A stretch of DNA of 45,693 nucleotides from Triparma columacea. Its lineage: Eukaryota > Sar > Bolidophyceae > Parmales > Triparmaceae. Under the pieces are notes generated by a model. That model did not search any database, was not told the origin of the DNA, and worked only from the letters and a program-made list of their open reading frames with translations. Shown piece after piece: positions 22,294 to 31,690 of this stretch. Where the stretch lies: NCBI GenBank assembly GCA_030267965.1, contig BRYA01000095.1, forward strand, positions 1-45,693, given 5' to 3'. The stretch's first letter is position 1, and every line of letters begins with the position of its first letter. Position numbers and translations under genes: made by a program.

Positions 22294-23048
22294 CTATCTA
22301 TCTTCCTTGCACCGACTCCAAAAAGCTTCCATCTGCCTACGAGAAACCATCTCGTAACTTCCATCAATCATCACCCCCACACCCTTGGCAAAAACAGAGG
22401 AGGAACGAGGAACATACCAACAAGTAAACTCAACGTTGCTACCCGAACCACCGTCGTGCGGCCTGATGGTCCATAATGACCCTAGACCATAAAAAAATGA
22501 CGAGTCTCCCAGGTCCTGAGCATGCACAGAGTATTCGAGAACACTACTATCGGCATCAGACTGTATCCGACGGCAATTTACTAGTGACGTGTACTTGTCC
22601 GTGAACGTTGACGTAAATCCAACGTCGAGTGTTGCTTGGAATTGCTGTGGGGAGAAATGAAGGGCAGGGGATGGGAGGGTGGGATGCCTTGAGTGGACGC
22701 GGTGAGGGTTTGCGACGGGGTGTTATAACACACCTTCTTAAATATTGTTGCCTTCTCCGTCGAATTCAGCGGCTCCAAAACTGAAATGGGGGAGTGAGAC
22801 ACTTTGGAACGCTGACCAGGAGGGAAGATTTGGTCTGGGGATAATATGACGGACTTTGCGACATAAGGAACAAATTTTGAGTATTCATTCACATCTGTCA
22901 CCACGTGGAAGAGTTTTGAAGGCTTGATGTCCATTATGCTATTCAATCTGAATGTCCTTAGTCGGCCCTCTTCAGGTAATGAACTGAAAAGTCGCGGGGA
23001 TACTGAATTAATCTTCTTGGTCATTGCGATACTTTGCATCTGTAACAT
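22294..23048 (-). CDS. COQ10: coenzyme Q-binding protein COQ10 (START-like), mitochondrial
   Basis: Exons 23048-22734 and 22644-22294 with an 89-nt intron (phase 0) give about 221 aa. The START/SRPBCC fold begins at RLRTFRLNSIMDIKPSKLFH, then VTDVNEYSKFVPYVAKS, the COQ10 signature. After the intron come QFQATLDVGFTSTFTDKYTS, LWTIRP and the closing helix EMVSRRQMEAFWSR. COQ10 carries ubiquinone at the inner mitochondrial membrane. The basic N-terminus with PRLFSS suits a mitochondrial presequence, so the ATG at 23048 was preferred; another in-frame ATG at 23123 adds 25 hydrophobic residues and cannot be excluded. Confidence 0.83.
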
Positions 23049-23116
23049 GATCGGCGCATGAAGTGGGCCTAGCGCGGCAATACTCACTGTGTATTGAACA
23101 AATGAGCAAATAAAAA

Positions 23117-23470
23117 TGATCAAAAAAAAATAAGCAGTACCCTAGTCAAATCAAAGATCAAGACATAAAATTTGCTTTTTTGTGATCTAATATATACTGA
23201 AAAATATTTTAAATATAAAAGAGCTATTTGAATTATTTTAAATAAATTTTATCTCTCAAATTACAATTTTGAGATATGATAATTTTTGAAATACATCAAT
23301 ATACAATTATCATATAACTATAAAGTTTAAAAGCTGATACTATGATTTCAAATATCAATTTTATGGTTTATGGTTTTTGTCAACATTTGCAGCTACAAAG
23401 CTATATACGATGATCAATCTTCATATCATTTAGTGAATAATTCAATTATAAAACTAACCGAGAATTTTTT
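23117..23470. other. very AT-rich island
   Basis: About 350 nt of roughly 80% A+T with runs such as AAATAAATTTTATC, in a window otherwise near or above 50% GC. No ORF, RNA or terminal repeat is apparent. The right border is abrupt, with GC-rich sequence (GGGGCGCGTCCGCG) from 23475. Confidence 0.75.
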
Positions 23471-23589
23471 TTTGGGGCGCGTCCGCGAACACCCACGCCG
23501 CATGACAACCAAATGGGACAACTGCGCACCGCCAAAAAATGCCTTTAATCCACAACTTCGACATTGAACACTTTTCAAACCAAGAAGAT

Positions 23590-24770
23590 TTATTTACAGT
23601 CTAGGTCGTCCTCATTAACCCCCGAACCTAACGCTAGCATTTTGGTTTTTTCTAGCTCTCCCTGAACGTTGTCTATGGTCTTTCTTATGAGTTGAATTTG
23701 TTGGGTCATCCCCTTCTCTTCCTCCTCTACCCTCTCTTGCTTATTTTGTTGCTCCTCTAAGTGTTTATCGATGAGGGCGAGCTCCTCCTCGAGGTCTTTT
23801 CTCTTCTTTTCGGCCTCATCCCTCTCCTTGACTAATATCTCTTTCATGCTCTTTACGCCGACCTTTCTCGTTATGATATTCTGGAGTCTTTTGTGGCTGT
23901 GCGGAGAGAGAGTTGGGACTACGGATGAGGAGGATTCGCGTTCTCCCTCCTCTCACCAGTTCTAATATTCGCTTCGCCCCCCTCTCACCAGTTCTAATAT
24001 TCGCTTCGCCCCCCTCTCACCTGTCGTCTAGTTCGTTCAAGAGAATCTTGTGCCTCATGGATGTGGACTTGTAGGATGCGAGGTAGTGCCCCCCCTCCCC
24101 CCTCCCCCCAGCCCCCTGCCCCCCCGCTTCCTTACTCTCCGCCTTGGGGAATAGGTCGTCCAGGTGATTGACTTCCTCTCGCTCGAGCTTTCCCTTCTGA
24201 TCCGCGAAGCGCTCAATGAGGTCCTTTAGCGAATGGTTCACTGCAGAGGATGTGATTGCACTTCTACAGTACGGGCACTTCCCCTTCTTGCCCTCCTTTC
24301 CCTTTGACCTTTCGACGCATTTGTCGCAGAAGGTATGCCCGCAGGGGAAAAGTAGTGTCGGTGTGTGATGAGGAGGTGTCATAAGCTCATAGCAGATTTG
24401 GCACTGGTGAGTCATGAGCTGGATGTTGGGGTGGTGACAAGTGAGGTGTGAGGAGACGCTTCCCTTTCCTTCCCCGTCCTGCCCCCCNNNNNNNNGCGAA
24501 GTCAATGTTCTCTTTCCCGGTGAGCGCCTGCGACTTCCTCAGGTCTTCCTTAAGTTCCACTCTGAGCCTCCCAGCTATCCTTTCCGTAATTCTTGTCAGA
24601 AGCGCCTCGTCCCTCCCCCCCAACTCCCCCCCCTCCCCCCCTTCAACTCCATGCCCCTTCTGATGCACCTCGCCCAAACACTCTTGGATATCATTTGCCC
24701 GTCGCCGCTCTTCCATCCACCTGGTTTGGTTTCTCCGACATTCTGCCAGCTTAGCCTCTCTGCTTGACAT
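23590..24770 (-). CDS. RING-finger protein with coiled-coil tail, interrupted by an assembly gap
   Basis: Exon 1 24770-24021 and exon 2 23896-23590 (phase 2). Order: an N-terminal helical basic region (REAKLAECRRNQTRWMEERR), a gap of Ns at 24488-24495, then a C3HC4 RING (CQICYEL, FPCGHTFCDKCV, CPYCRS), a linker, and a long coiled coil (KSMKEILVKERDEAEKKRKD onward). The RING suggests an E3 ubiquitin ligase. The reading frame differs on the two sides of the 8-N gap; the true missing length must be 1 modulo 3 if no intron is hidden. The intron has three tandem copies of its donor. The true ATG is 24770, since the codon two triplets upstream is TTG. Confidence 0.72.
23948..24020 (-). repeat. 32-bp tandem repeat carrying three 5' splice sites
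   Basis: In the sense of the RING gene, the unit starts GGTGAGAGGGGGGCGAAGCG and ends in ATATTAGAACT. It is present twice in full plus a third GGTGAGAGG start. Potential donors begin at 24020, 23988 and 23956. Each unit contains the GCGAAGCGA tag. Confidence 0.9.
24488..24495. other. assembly gap (Ns)
   Basis: Eight Ns inside the RING-protein coding region, flanked by a C run on the + strand. The homopolymer probably caused the assembly break. Confidence 0.95.
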
Positions 24771-24983
24771 GGCCAAACCCGGTTGAATTTGAAAGACTGA
24801 CTAAACCTCCCACTTTCAATATCCCCACGTTAAATACCCAGAAACTGCCGATTCACGTCCTCTCTTAATCCACCCTAAACGTTCACAAAGATTAGCGAAC
24901 CTTCTTTGGGTTCAAGAATTCAAGTTTTGACAAGAATGAAAAAGATTGAAGAATGCAAGAAAACCCCACAAAACACACAAAAT

Positions 24984-26638
24984 ATGGGCAACTGTCAAGG
25001 AAATTCGGCCGAAGCTCCTCCTGCTCCGGACCGCAATCACCAGTTTATACACGATAATCAACCAAAACACGCCACTTGCCCTATATGTCTTGAGGATAAG
25101 GTTGTCATGTCTTGTCTCGAGGCCGAAGCAAATGAGCACTACAATCTTCAACCCTGCAACCACATGGTGAGTGCACAAATACTTGCCACTAAATGACAAC
25201 AATCCAATAACTCACCACCGACCCACAACTCATCCGCAGTATTGTCAAGAATGCTTCAAACAATATGTTGAGGGCATGGTCTTGTCATTGAAGAGTGACA
25301 TTTTCTGTCCAGATCCTGGGTGTAAGTACCCTCTCTCTCACAGGGACGTACAAAATAATACTACTAGGACGGTATACGACAAATACTTAGAGATGAAGTC
25401 GATATCGCACTTGGATCGGTTCCTCAAGAATGATCCGAAGATGCTGAAATTTCTTGGGATGAAGGAGGAAATGGGCCGATACAAGGAGGCTCTAAAAGCC
25501 CATGCCGAGGCCGTCCACGAATGGGAGACCAAGGAAAAGCAGGCCATAGAGCCTCATCAGCCGCCACCACCAAAAGAGTCCAAATTTGTTCACGGGACTC
25601 GTGTGAGAGCGACTTATCTGACGACCAACGTCAGTAGTTTCAAGTACGTTGGAACAGTTGTCGAAGTGCATGCCAACTCGACGATGTCAATCTCCTATGA
25701 TGATGGCGACTTCTGGGGCGAGTGTCCGTTCAACTGTGCACAACTCCATGTCGATAATAAGTCACCAGATGTGCACCTGCCGAAACCCTCCCTCGATAAG
25801 TTCATGCGCGAATTTAATGTCGGATTCTCTGATACCCAACACATCCCTCTCGGCGAAATCTTCAAGAAAATGAGGGTCATGGCGGGGTGGAGACACGGCA
25901 GCTCCCTTTACGCCGGCACAATCAGGTCCATCAACAAGAAAAACAGAACAGGTGAGAATGTTAGGAGAGGCCAAGCGACAACGTTGACGATATATATAGC
26001 GACGATGTTGACGATATTGATTCAATAATTACAGCGATTTTCAACTTATTAACTGAACGACCCCTTTGCTCGTCGCAGTGGAGATAAATTATGACGACGG
26101 CGACTACTGGGATGCTTGCCCGATAAACACGTTGAAGGATATCGAGGCTATGAGCGTTAAGTGCTGCCCCAAATGCTTCATCCTAATCCACAAAGCGGAG
26201 GGTTGTGACAGCATGAGGTGCGTCTGCGGGCATTCTTTCTCCTGGCAAAACACACCTATCATCCCCAAATCCCTACTAGACGCATTGCTGGAAAAGGAGA
26301 GGGAGGACGCTCTGGAGGAGGGAGAGAGTTGGACTGATGCTAAGGAGGAGGAGGAGGAGCAGGACTATGACAGGAAGCTGCCAGCCCCCCCAGTCCCCCC
26401 ATCTCCACACCGTGCCATCGAACATACTTACGATTGGCCATATAACGTTGGGTCGCCGGGGAAGAGGAGGAAGGTTGCGTCACCAGATGACGTTGACAAG
26501 ATAGCAGCGGCGGCGGCGGCGGCGAAGGCTGCACCGGAACCGGCGACTGCACCGTTGAAAAAGGATTTCACAGGGATGCTGATGGGCTTGTTGAAATTCA
26601 ACGAAGAACTTCAGCAGCCGACGGCGGAGGCAGCATAA
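24984..26638 (+). CDS. RBR-like E3 ubiquitin ligase with Tudor-like modules in place of IBR
   Basis: Exons 24984-25166, 25240-25951 and 26079-26638 (phases 0 and 1) give 484 aa. The start MGNC predicts myristoylation and palmitoylation. RING1 spans residues 32-89 (CPICLED, PCNHMYCQEC, FCPDPGCKYPL). RING2/Rcat is CCPKCFILIHKAEGCDSMRC then VCGHSFSW, with C341 at the place of the catalytic cysteine that takes ubiquitin as a thioester in parkin and HHARI. Between them, where RBR ligases have a Cys-rich IBR, lie two Tudor/SH3-like units (VRATYL..SISYDDGDFWGECPF, about 165-215; and MAGWRHGSSLYAGTI..INYDDGDYWDACPI, about 275-315). The tail is acidic with an Ala run. The gene is convergent with dyskerin (68 nt). 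Confidence 0.8.
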
Positions 26639-26706
26639 AAAGCAACTTAAATGTTTTGAATCCAAACTCTGGTTTGCACAGCTATTAAACCTCCCACACA
26701 GTCCTC

Positions 26707-28292
26707 TCACTCCTTCTCCTTCTTCGCTTTCTTCTCCTTCTTCTCTTTCTTCTCCTTCTTCTCTTTCTTCTCCTTCTTCTCCTCCTTAGTCGGTGACTCC
26801 ACCTCCATGCTCGTTGTTGTCTCCTCCTTCTTGCTCAAATCCTTGTATCCGTCAAGGTAGCCAGCTGGGGTGTTGGCATTGGGCTTGCCGTGTTTGTCCA
26901 ACTTCCCCTCCTTGATCATATTTTTCTTCCTACTTGCCATTGGCCCGAGTCCCCACCTTCTAGGGTACAAGTCCCTCTCCATGATGACCCTCTTGATCTT
27001 GGCAACGACCCCATGGTCGCAGGTGGCCATGACGGAGGTGGACATCTGGGCGATGCCGACAGCCACGGCTTCTCCCTTGGTAGTCATGATGACGACCTCC
27101 TCCCCGACATCGATGTTGTCGGCAAACCTTAAAAGACCGGGAATCATAAGCTTGGCACCATAACAGATGGCATTGACGGCGGAGTCCTTGACGACGACGC
27201 GCTTAAAGTTGATGAGAAGGAGCTCGAGGGGCTTGACGACGCGGCGGAGGTAATCCTCGTTCTTGGAAGAGTCGTAAACGTGCTGAGCGTCGAGGACGTC
27301 GTGCATGGTCACCATATGGTCCTTCTCGGAGAGGACGCCGGAGCGGACGCGGCGGAGCTCCTGCATGTGGCCGCCGGTTCCGACGATGAGGCCCAGGTGA
27401 ACGCAAAGGGTCCTAATGTAGGTCCCAGCCTCACAGCTCACCCAGAAGATGCCCAGGTTCCTATCGGGGTCGTACTCGATGAGCTTGCTTTCGTAGATTG
27501 TCCTGATCCTGAGCTGCCTCTTGACAGCCGAGATGAGGGGGGGGCGCTGGAAGAGTGCGCCCGTAAGGGTCTCAATGGCACGGGAGAGCTACGAGCAGAG
27601 AGGAAAAAAGTGGCGACCGAAGGAGGTTAGAACTAGTGCTGAGCGTCCTTCCTAAACCTGATGCTTTCTATATGAAACCCCATTCTCACCTTTCCAGTGG
27701 ACTCAATGGCGCTGTGGAGGCGGACGAGCCCGATGTACTCCTTTCCAGCAGACTGCTGGGCCTTCACCAGGCGGGTGGCCCTGTCGATGCACACTATCAG
27801 GCAGCCGGTAACCTTGGGGTCGAGGGTGCCTGAGTGTCCAGTCTTCTCAACCCTCAAGATTCTCTTTATCCATGCGACCACCTCGTGGGAACTAGGGTTG
27901 GCGGGCTTATCAAGATTGATGACACCATACGAAAGGTGGTCTTTCAGCTTACGGGTCAGGGGGGAGCAGCCCGAGGGGATAGGAGTGTAGTGAGAAGTCC
28001 GTGTGTGCAATTGGTCATAGTTCTTGAGCAGCAACGGCCACTTGGACGTATCTAGCTTCGGAGTAACTGAGGAAGGCTTGATCATGTGCTCCTCCTCCGC
28101 CTCAACCTTTCTTTTCTTGCCTAGGGGGAGGAAGATGGGTGAGAAGAGCCTCGTCGAGATATGGGGGCTGTGGGCCAATTTTTGTGGCTAGAGTAAACCC
28201 GACCCTCACCCAAAAGGGACCATAATACGGGGAAGGACTCTAAGAACTCGTAGCCCTAAACATACATGACCATCGAACTTACCGTCACCCAT
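26707..28292 (-). CDS. CBF5: dyskerin / Cbf5 pseudouridine synthase
   Basis: Exons 28292-28283 (10 nt: Met-Gly-Asp plus one base), 28120-27690 and 27588-26707 give 440 aa. Very strongly conserved: [20 protein letters not shown] (DKCLD), [16 protein letters not shown] with catalytic Asp104, [20 protein letters not shown] across intron 2, [20 protein letters not shown] (PUA) and WGLGP. Dyskerin is the catalytic subunit of H/ACA snoRNPs, which modify rRNA and snRNA in the nucleolus and take part in telomerase. The Lys/Glu tail is encoded by a CTCCTTCTT-type repeat (about 26710-26790). Exon 1 was set by the ATG, a GTAAGT donor and the matching phase into [11 protein letters not shown]. Confidence 0.95.
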
Positions 28293-28534
28293 ATTGCTGT
28301 GATAATGTGGGCAGTGGGTTTCCAGAGGTGGGTGGGTCTGGCAGGAGAAAAATTAAATTATGGTGAGGATAACCCGACACTGCTCTAAATGGCGCCCCTG
28401 CGTTCGTAAATGAAAAGAAATGCCCAAATTTGTATTTATCGGGACATTTCAGTGTCCCTGGGTCTAAGGTTGCATCACAACGGTCGACGTTAGTGCCTGC
28501 TCATTTCTCATTTTTGCCCCTCAGAAAGCTCGAA

Positions 28535-28849
28535 ATGGCCAGACAGACGACTGTCGCTCAATGAATTCGTTCCCTAACCCCTTTCGAACTCAATCTCCTT
28601 TTCTCCTTCTAGTCTGGACAAGCTGACTCTCGTGCTGGGTTGAGGAATCGTGCTGCCGGAAAGGCTAGTGGGTCAAAGTCGAGTGGTGGGGGACAGCGTG
28701 GAGCTGGTGGTTCATCCGCCGGCGTTCTTCGTTTCTACACTGATGACTCGCCAGGAATCAAGGTCGGCCCCACAACAGTTCTCATCTCTTCTCTTTCTTT
28801 CATCGGTCTTGTGGTGCTTCTTCACATTTGGGGAAAGCTCCGGGGTTAA
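28535..28849 (+). CDS. SEC61B: Sec61 beta subunit of the ER translocon
   Basis: Exon 2 (28613-28849) is clear: a Gly/Ser-rich cytosolic part, then [20 protein letters not shown] and one tail-anchor helix ending [10 protein letters not shown], the Sec61-beta hallmark. The subunit sits beside the Sec61 channel in the ER membrane. An in-frame TAG at the acceptor forces an upstream exon. The best candidate is 28535-28552 (MARQTT), which needs a non-consensus GTCGCT donor; about 84 aa in all. The total length fits the family. Exon 1 is only moderately secure. Divergent from dyskerin. Confidence 0.8.
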
Positions 28850-28976
28850 GACGACAGTTTAAGCGGCCATATGTTTTTTAGAGGTGGCGAACGAATTGTC
28901 AGAGCTGTCTTAAAAACCAATCAAAGGAAACTTGAAACAAACAAAAACACTTCACAACTTTGACATTTGTCACACA

Positions 28977-30639
28977 TCACATGCACGCATCGATCATCTT
29001 TACGGCCGCGCGAATCCAATCCTCAATCTGCCCGTCAGGGAAGACCAGAATAGTTTCTTCGTCCTTCTCTTGAAGAACAAACCCAACAGAGAGGAGCAGC
29101 TCCAGGCTTCCCTCAACGCTCATCACCTTGTTCTGTATTGTCTTGTTAGCGAGTCTGAGGGATGACGTGAGTGAATAAGGGATCGGAAAGGGGATCGCAT
29201 TTTGCTGGAGCGGGAGACGACTTGGCATTTCCTCCTCCTGCAACCCTTGTGTCATCGCTTCGCTCCTCCCCCCCCCCACCCCCCCCCTTGCCCCACTTCT
29301 CACCTTATTGTCCTAAATTTGGCTCCGTCCTCGCCCTGTCCTTTCGTCGTCGCATTGGCAACGAGTTTCGAGATGGTCTTCAAAGCCCCTTCGTTTTCAG
29401 CCTGAGAAGCCAAGACTGCCAGGGCATCCTGAAAATCTTGGGACGGGATGGCGCTGGGATCGGAGGAAGGAATGTTCGCAATAGTGGTGACGGTAGAAGT
29501 AGAGGAGTGTGACGATGAGGAGGGCACGATGTCGTGTCTATTCGGGGACACCGGGGGTCTGACGGCACCAGGAATCGGGACTGAAGAGTTATTGTTGAGC
29601 TTGCTTCCAATTTCCCCATTTACGACTTGGTCAGTAGCCTGCCTGGCCTTTCCGCTGCTCATCTTCACTGTCTCGTAAGGGTTGTAACCTAGTTTGGAGG
29701 CGAGGTTGGCCTGCATGAAAGGTCGGTGGTTGTGTTAGTGGTTCGTGTGATGCTCCTTGGCCTGAGCGCCAAGGCTAGCTAACAAATTGGCTGCAAAAAC
29801 CTTCGTCTTGGGTCTCACCTCATTGCTCTTGGCGGCGGCAACAGCTCTCTTCGCCTCATCAGTTTTAGCCGCGCCCTTGTCGCTGTGATCGTACGTTTGC
29901 GTATTGTTCTTCAAATCAATGGGACGCTTTGGCAGAGGCTTCTGCATTTTCTTGGCTGCTTTGTTTCTCTTCTCAGCTGCAGCAATCACTGCGGCGCGGC
30001 GTGCATCCTCGGCAGCAGACGCAGACGTACCTCCAATAGTGCCACCGACCTTCACAGACAGACGCTTCATGTCCATCTCCAGCGGCCTTTCCCCACTCCT
30101 AACAACCTGAATTATCTCCTCATAGCTAGCCTCCTCGCCTCCACTATCAGCCCAACAAATAAAGTCGCCCCTCTGTGGGCGAGGGAAGCGAGGCGCAGAG
30201 AATTTGAGAAATTGCGTGAGTGTGTTGGAGCATGTGGAGAATATTGAAAGTCCGCTTTGCCCAAATATATATATATTCTCACCTGGACACCAGCATCACC
30301 AGCAGCCGAACCAGCATCAACGCGCGCTACAACGGCCCCTCCGCTCTCAGTTTTTTCAATGGACATTCCGAGGGGTCCAGGATTGACAAACACTACATTT
30401 GTCAGTGTACCAGGACGCGAACCCTGCGAGCATTTTAGGCGAAAGAGGTTGGGGGGGAGGATAAATTTGTTAGAGCAACCATAACGCGAGGGGACGAGAA
30501 AATGAGAGAGCATCTCTAGGAGTTCTCGAGAGAAGTTGGAACTTACTCCTAGTGTCTGACCAGACGCCTTGAAACCACTCTTCTTCAAGAATGAGGGCGT
30601 TTTTGAAGTCGATCCTTTCTTAGATTTGAAAAAGTTCAT
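28977..30639 (-). CDS. PDZ-PUB domain protein
   Basis: Exons 30639-30547, 30423-30283, 30172-29819, 29710-29304 and 29154-28977 give 390 aa with consistent phases (0,0,0,2). A PDZ domain covers about residues 38-112: the carboxylate loop GPLGMSIE, then VVARVDAGSAAGDAGVQRGD and EEIIQVVRSGERPLEM, split over exons 2 and 3. A helical Lys/Ala region follows. The C-terminus is a PUB/PUG domain (about 305-390): LKTISKLVANATTKGQGEDG, KFRTIRLANKTIQNKV and LLSVGFVLQEKDEETILVFP. PUB domains bind the tail of p97/Cdc48. A scaffold joining PDZ ligands to p97 is inferred. Divergent from the PAP gene with under 100 nt between starts. Confidence 0.83.
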
Positions 30640-30736
30640 ATATCTATAAATATATTATATCTCAAGCACTTTGGAGAGCTTGGAAGAACACAAATTGCCT
30701 AGAACACCCTGTTCGAGGTTGATCGAGCGCATATTA

Positions 30737-31569
30737 ATGTCTCTCTACCTTACCATCCTCATAATACTTCTTGTTGTTCCTGTGACGATTTCATTTGCGC
30801 CCCAAAATGCAATACTTGGCCGCTTGAGGAGAGCTGGCGACCTTAGTCTTTCGACCACCGCTGACAGCGAGGCCGCTCTCTTGAAGACTCTGAAGACCCT
30901 AATTTCGGAGACCGGACAAATTGGTGTTGATGCAGACGAGTCTTTAGCCGCCAAGATCGAGTCTGTGTGTGGGGAGGTGAGTCATTGACAAACCGAGCGG
31001 TTGCTATGAACAAAATGAGCTGTTCATCGCTTCGTTCTTTCTCGCGTCACACTTTCTCCTTTTTGCCCCTTACCCATCTCGCTGCACTTTTCTCGCGACA
31101 CTCTCTCCTTTTTGCCCCTTACCTTACCCATCTCGCTTCACTCGTCGCATTACTCTTCACTTTGCAGCTTGAGGCATTTCAAAAGGGGGAGAATCTATCG
31201 GGAATTTCATTACAAGGGAAGCACACTCTCCTCTACAGCATGGCAAAAGGTGGCAGCAACGGCAAGCTCGGCCCCTTTGTTGGCAAGGTTCAGCAAGATT
31301 TTTTGGACGACGAAAACTTTATTAATAGCGTGAGTTTGGGACCTCTTATGATTCGGCTCCAGGCTGTCAGGGAGATCTTGACCGACCGAAACGTGAGGGT
31401 GAAATTCAAAAACACGTCCGTATCGCTGTTTGGCAATTGCTTGGTTAATAAGGAGACCAAGGGACAGGGGGTCTGGAAGATGCGCTACTTTAACAAAGAC
31501 CCTACTGTTGGGCGGAGGATTCGGGTCATGGACACGCCCTCTTTGTTTATCATCGAGGAAAACAACTAA
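30737..31569 (+). CDS. PAP/fibrillin (plastoglobulin) family protein, plastid
   Basis: Exons 30737-30976 and 31168-31569 (phase 0) give 213 aa. The presequence is a signal peptide (LTILIILLVVPVTIS) followed by FAPQN, a classical Phe-type plastid motif. The mature part matches the plastid lipid-associated protein domain: LETLIS-like helix, NLSGISLQGKHTLLYS, VRVKFKNTSVSLFGN and the closing MRYFNKDPTVGRRIRVMDTP then SLFIIEE. Fibrillins associate with plastoglobules and thylakoids and take part in prenyl-lipid metabolism and photoprotection. The ATG at 30737 was chosen because the longer frame starts at a TTG. Confidence 0.85.
31037..31140 (+). repeat. imperfect ~50-bp direct repeat in the PAP intron
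   Basis: Two adjacent units (about 31037-31086 and 31087-31140) share CTCGCG..CACTCTC, the run TCTCCTTTTTGCCCCTTACC and CCATCTCGCT. The unit ends in TCGCT(G/T)CA, a form of the intron tag found in other genes. Confidence 0.85.
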
Positions 31570-31690
31570 ACAATTTGCGAGGGCAAACAAAACTTTTCAC
31601 TATTTCGGAACTATCTTTTTTGCCCACAACCTCCCCCGCCCTCTCCTCCACCCGAGCTATTTCAGCCCATGCCTTCCCGTTTATTAGCCT

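Noticed and set aside
26710..26790. CTCCTTCTT-type repeat considered as a microsatellite or regulatory element
   Set aside because: It encodes the Lys/Glu tail typical of dyskerin; coding function explains it.
29735..29818. C-terminal extension VRPKTKVFAANLL... of the PDZ exon
   Set aside because: It follows a GTGAGA donor, and the next exon restores the frame into the PUB part, so it is intronic.
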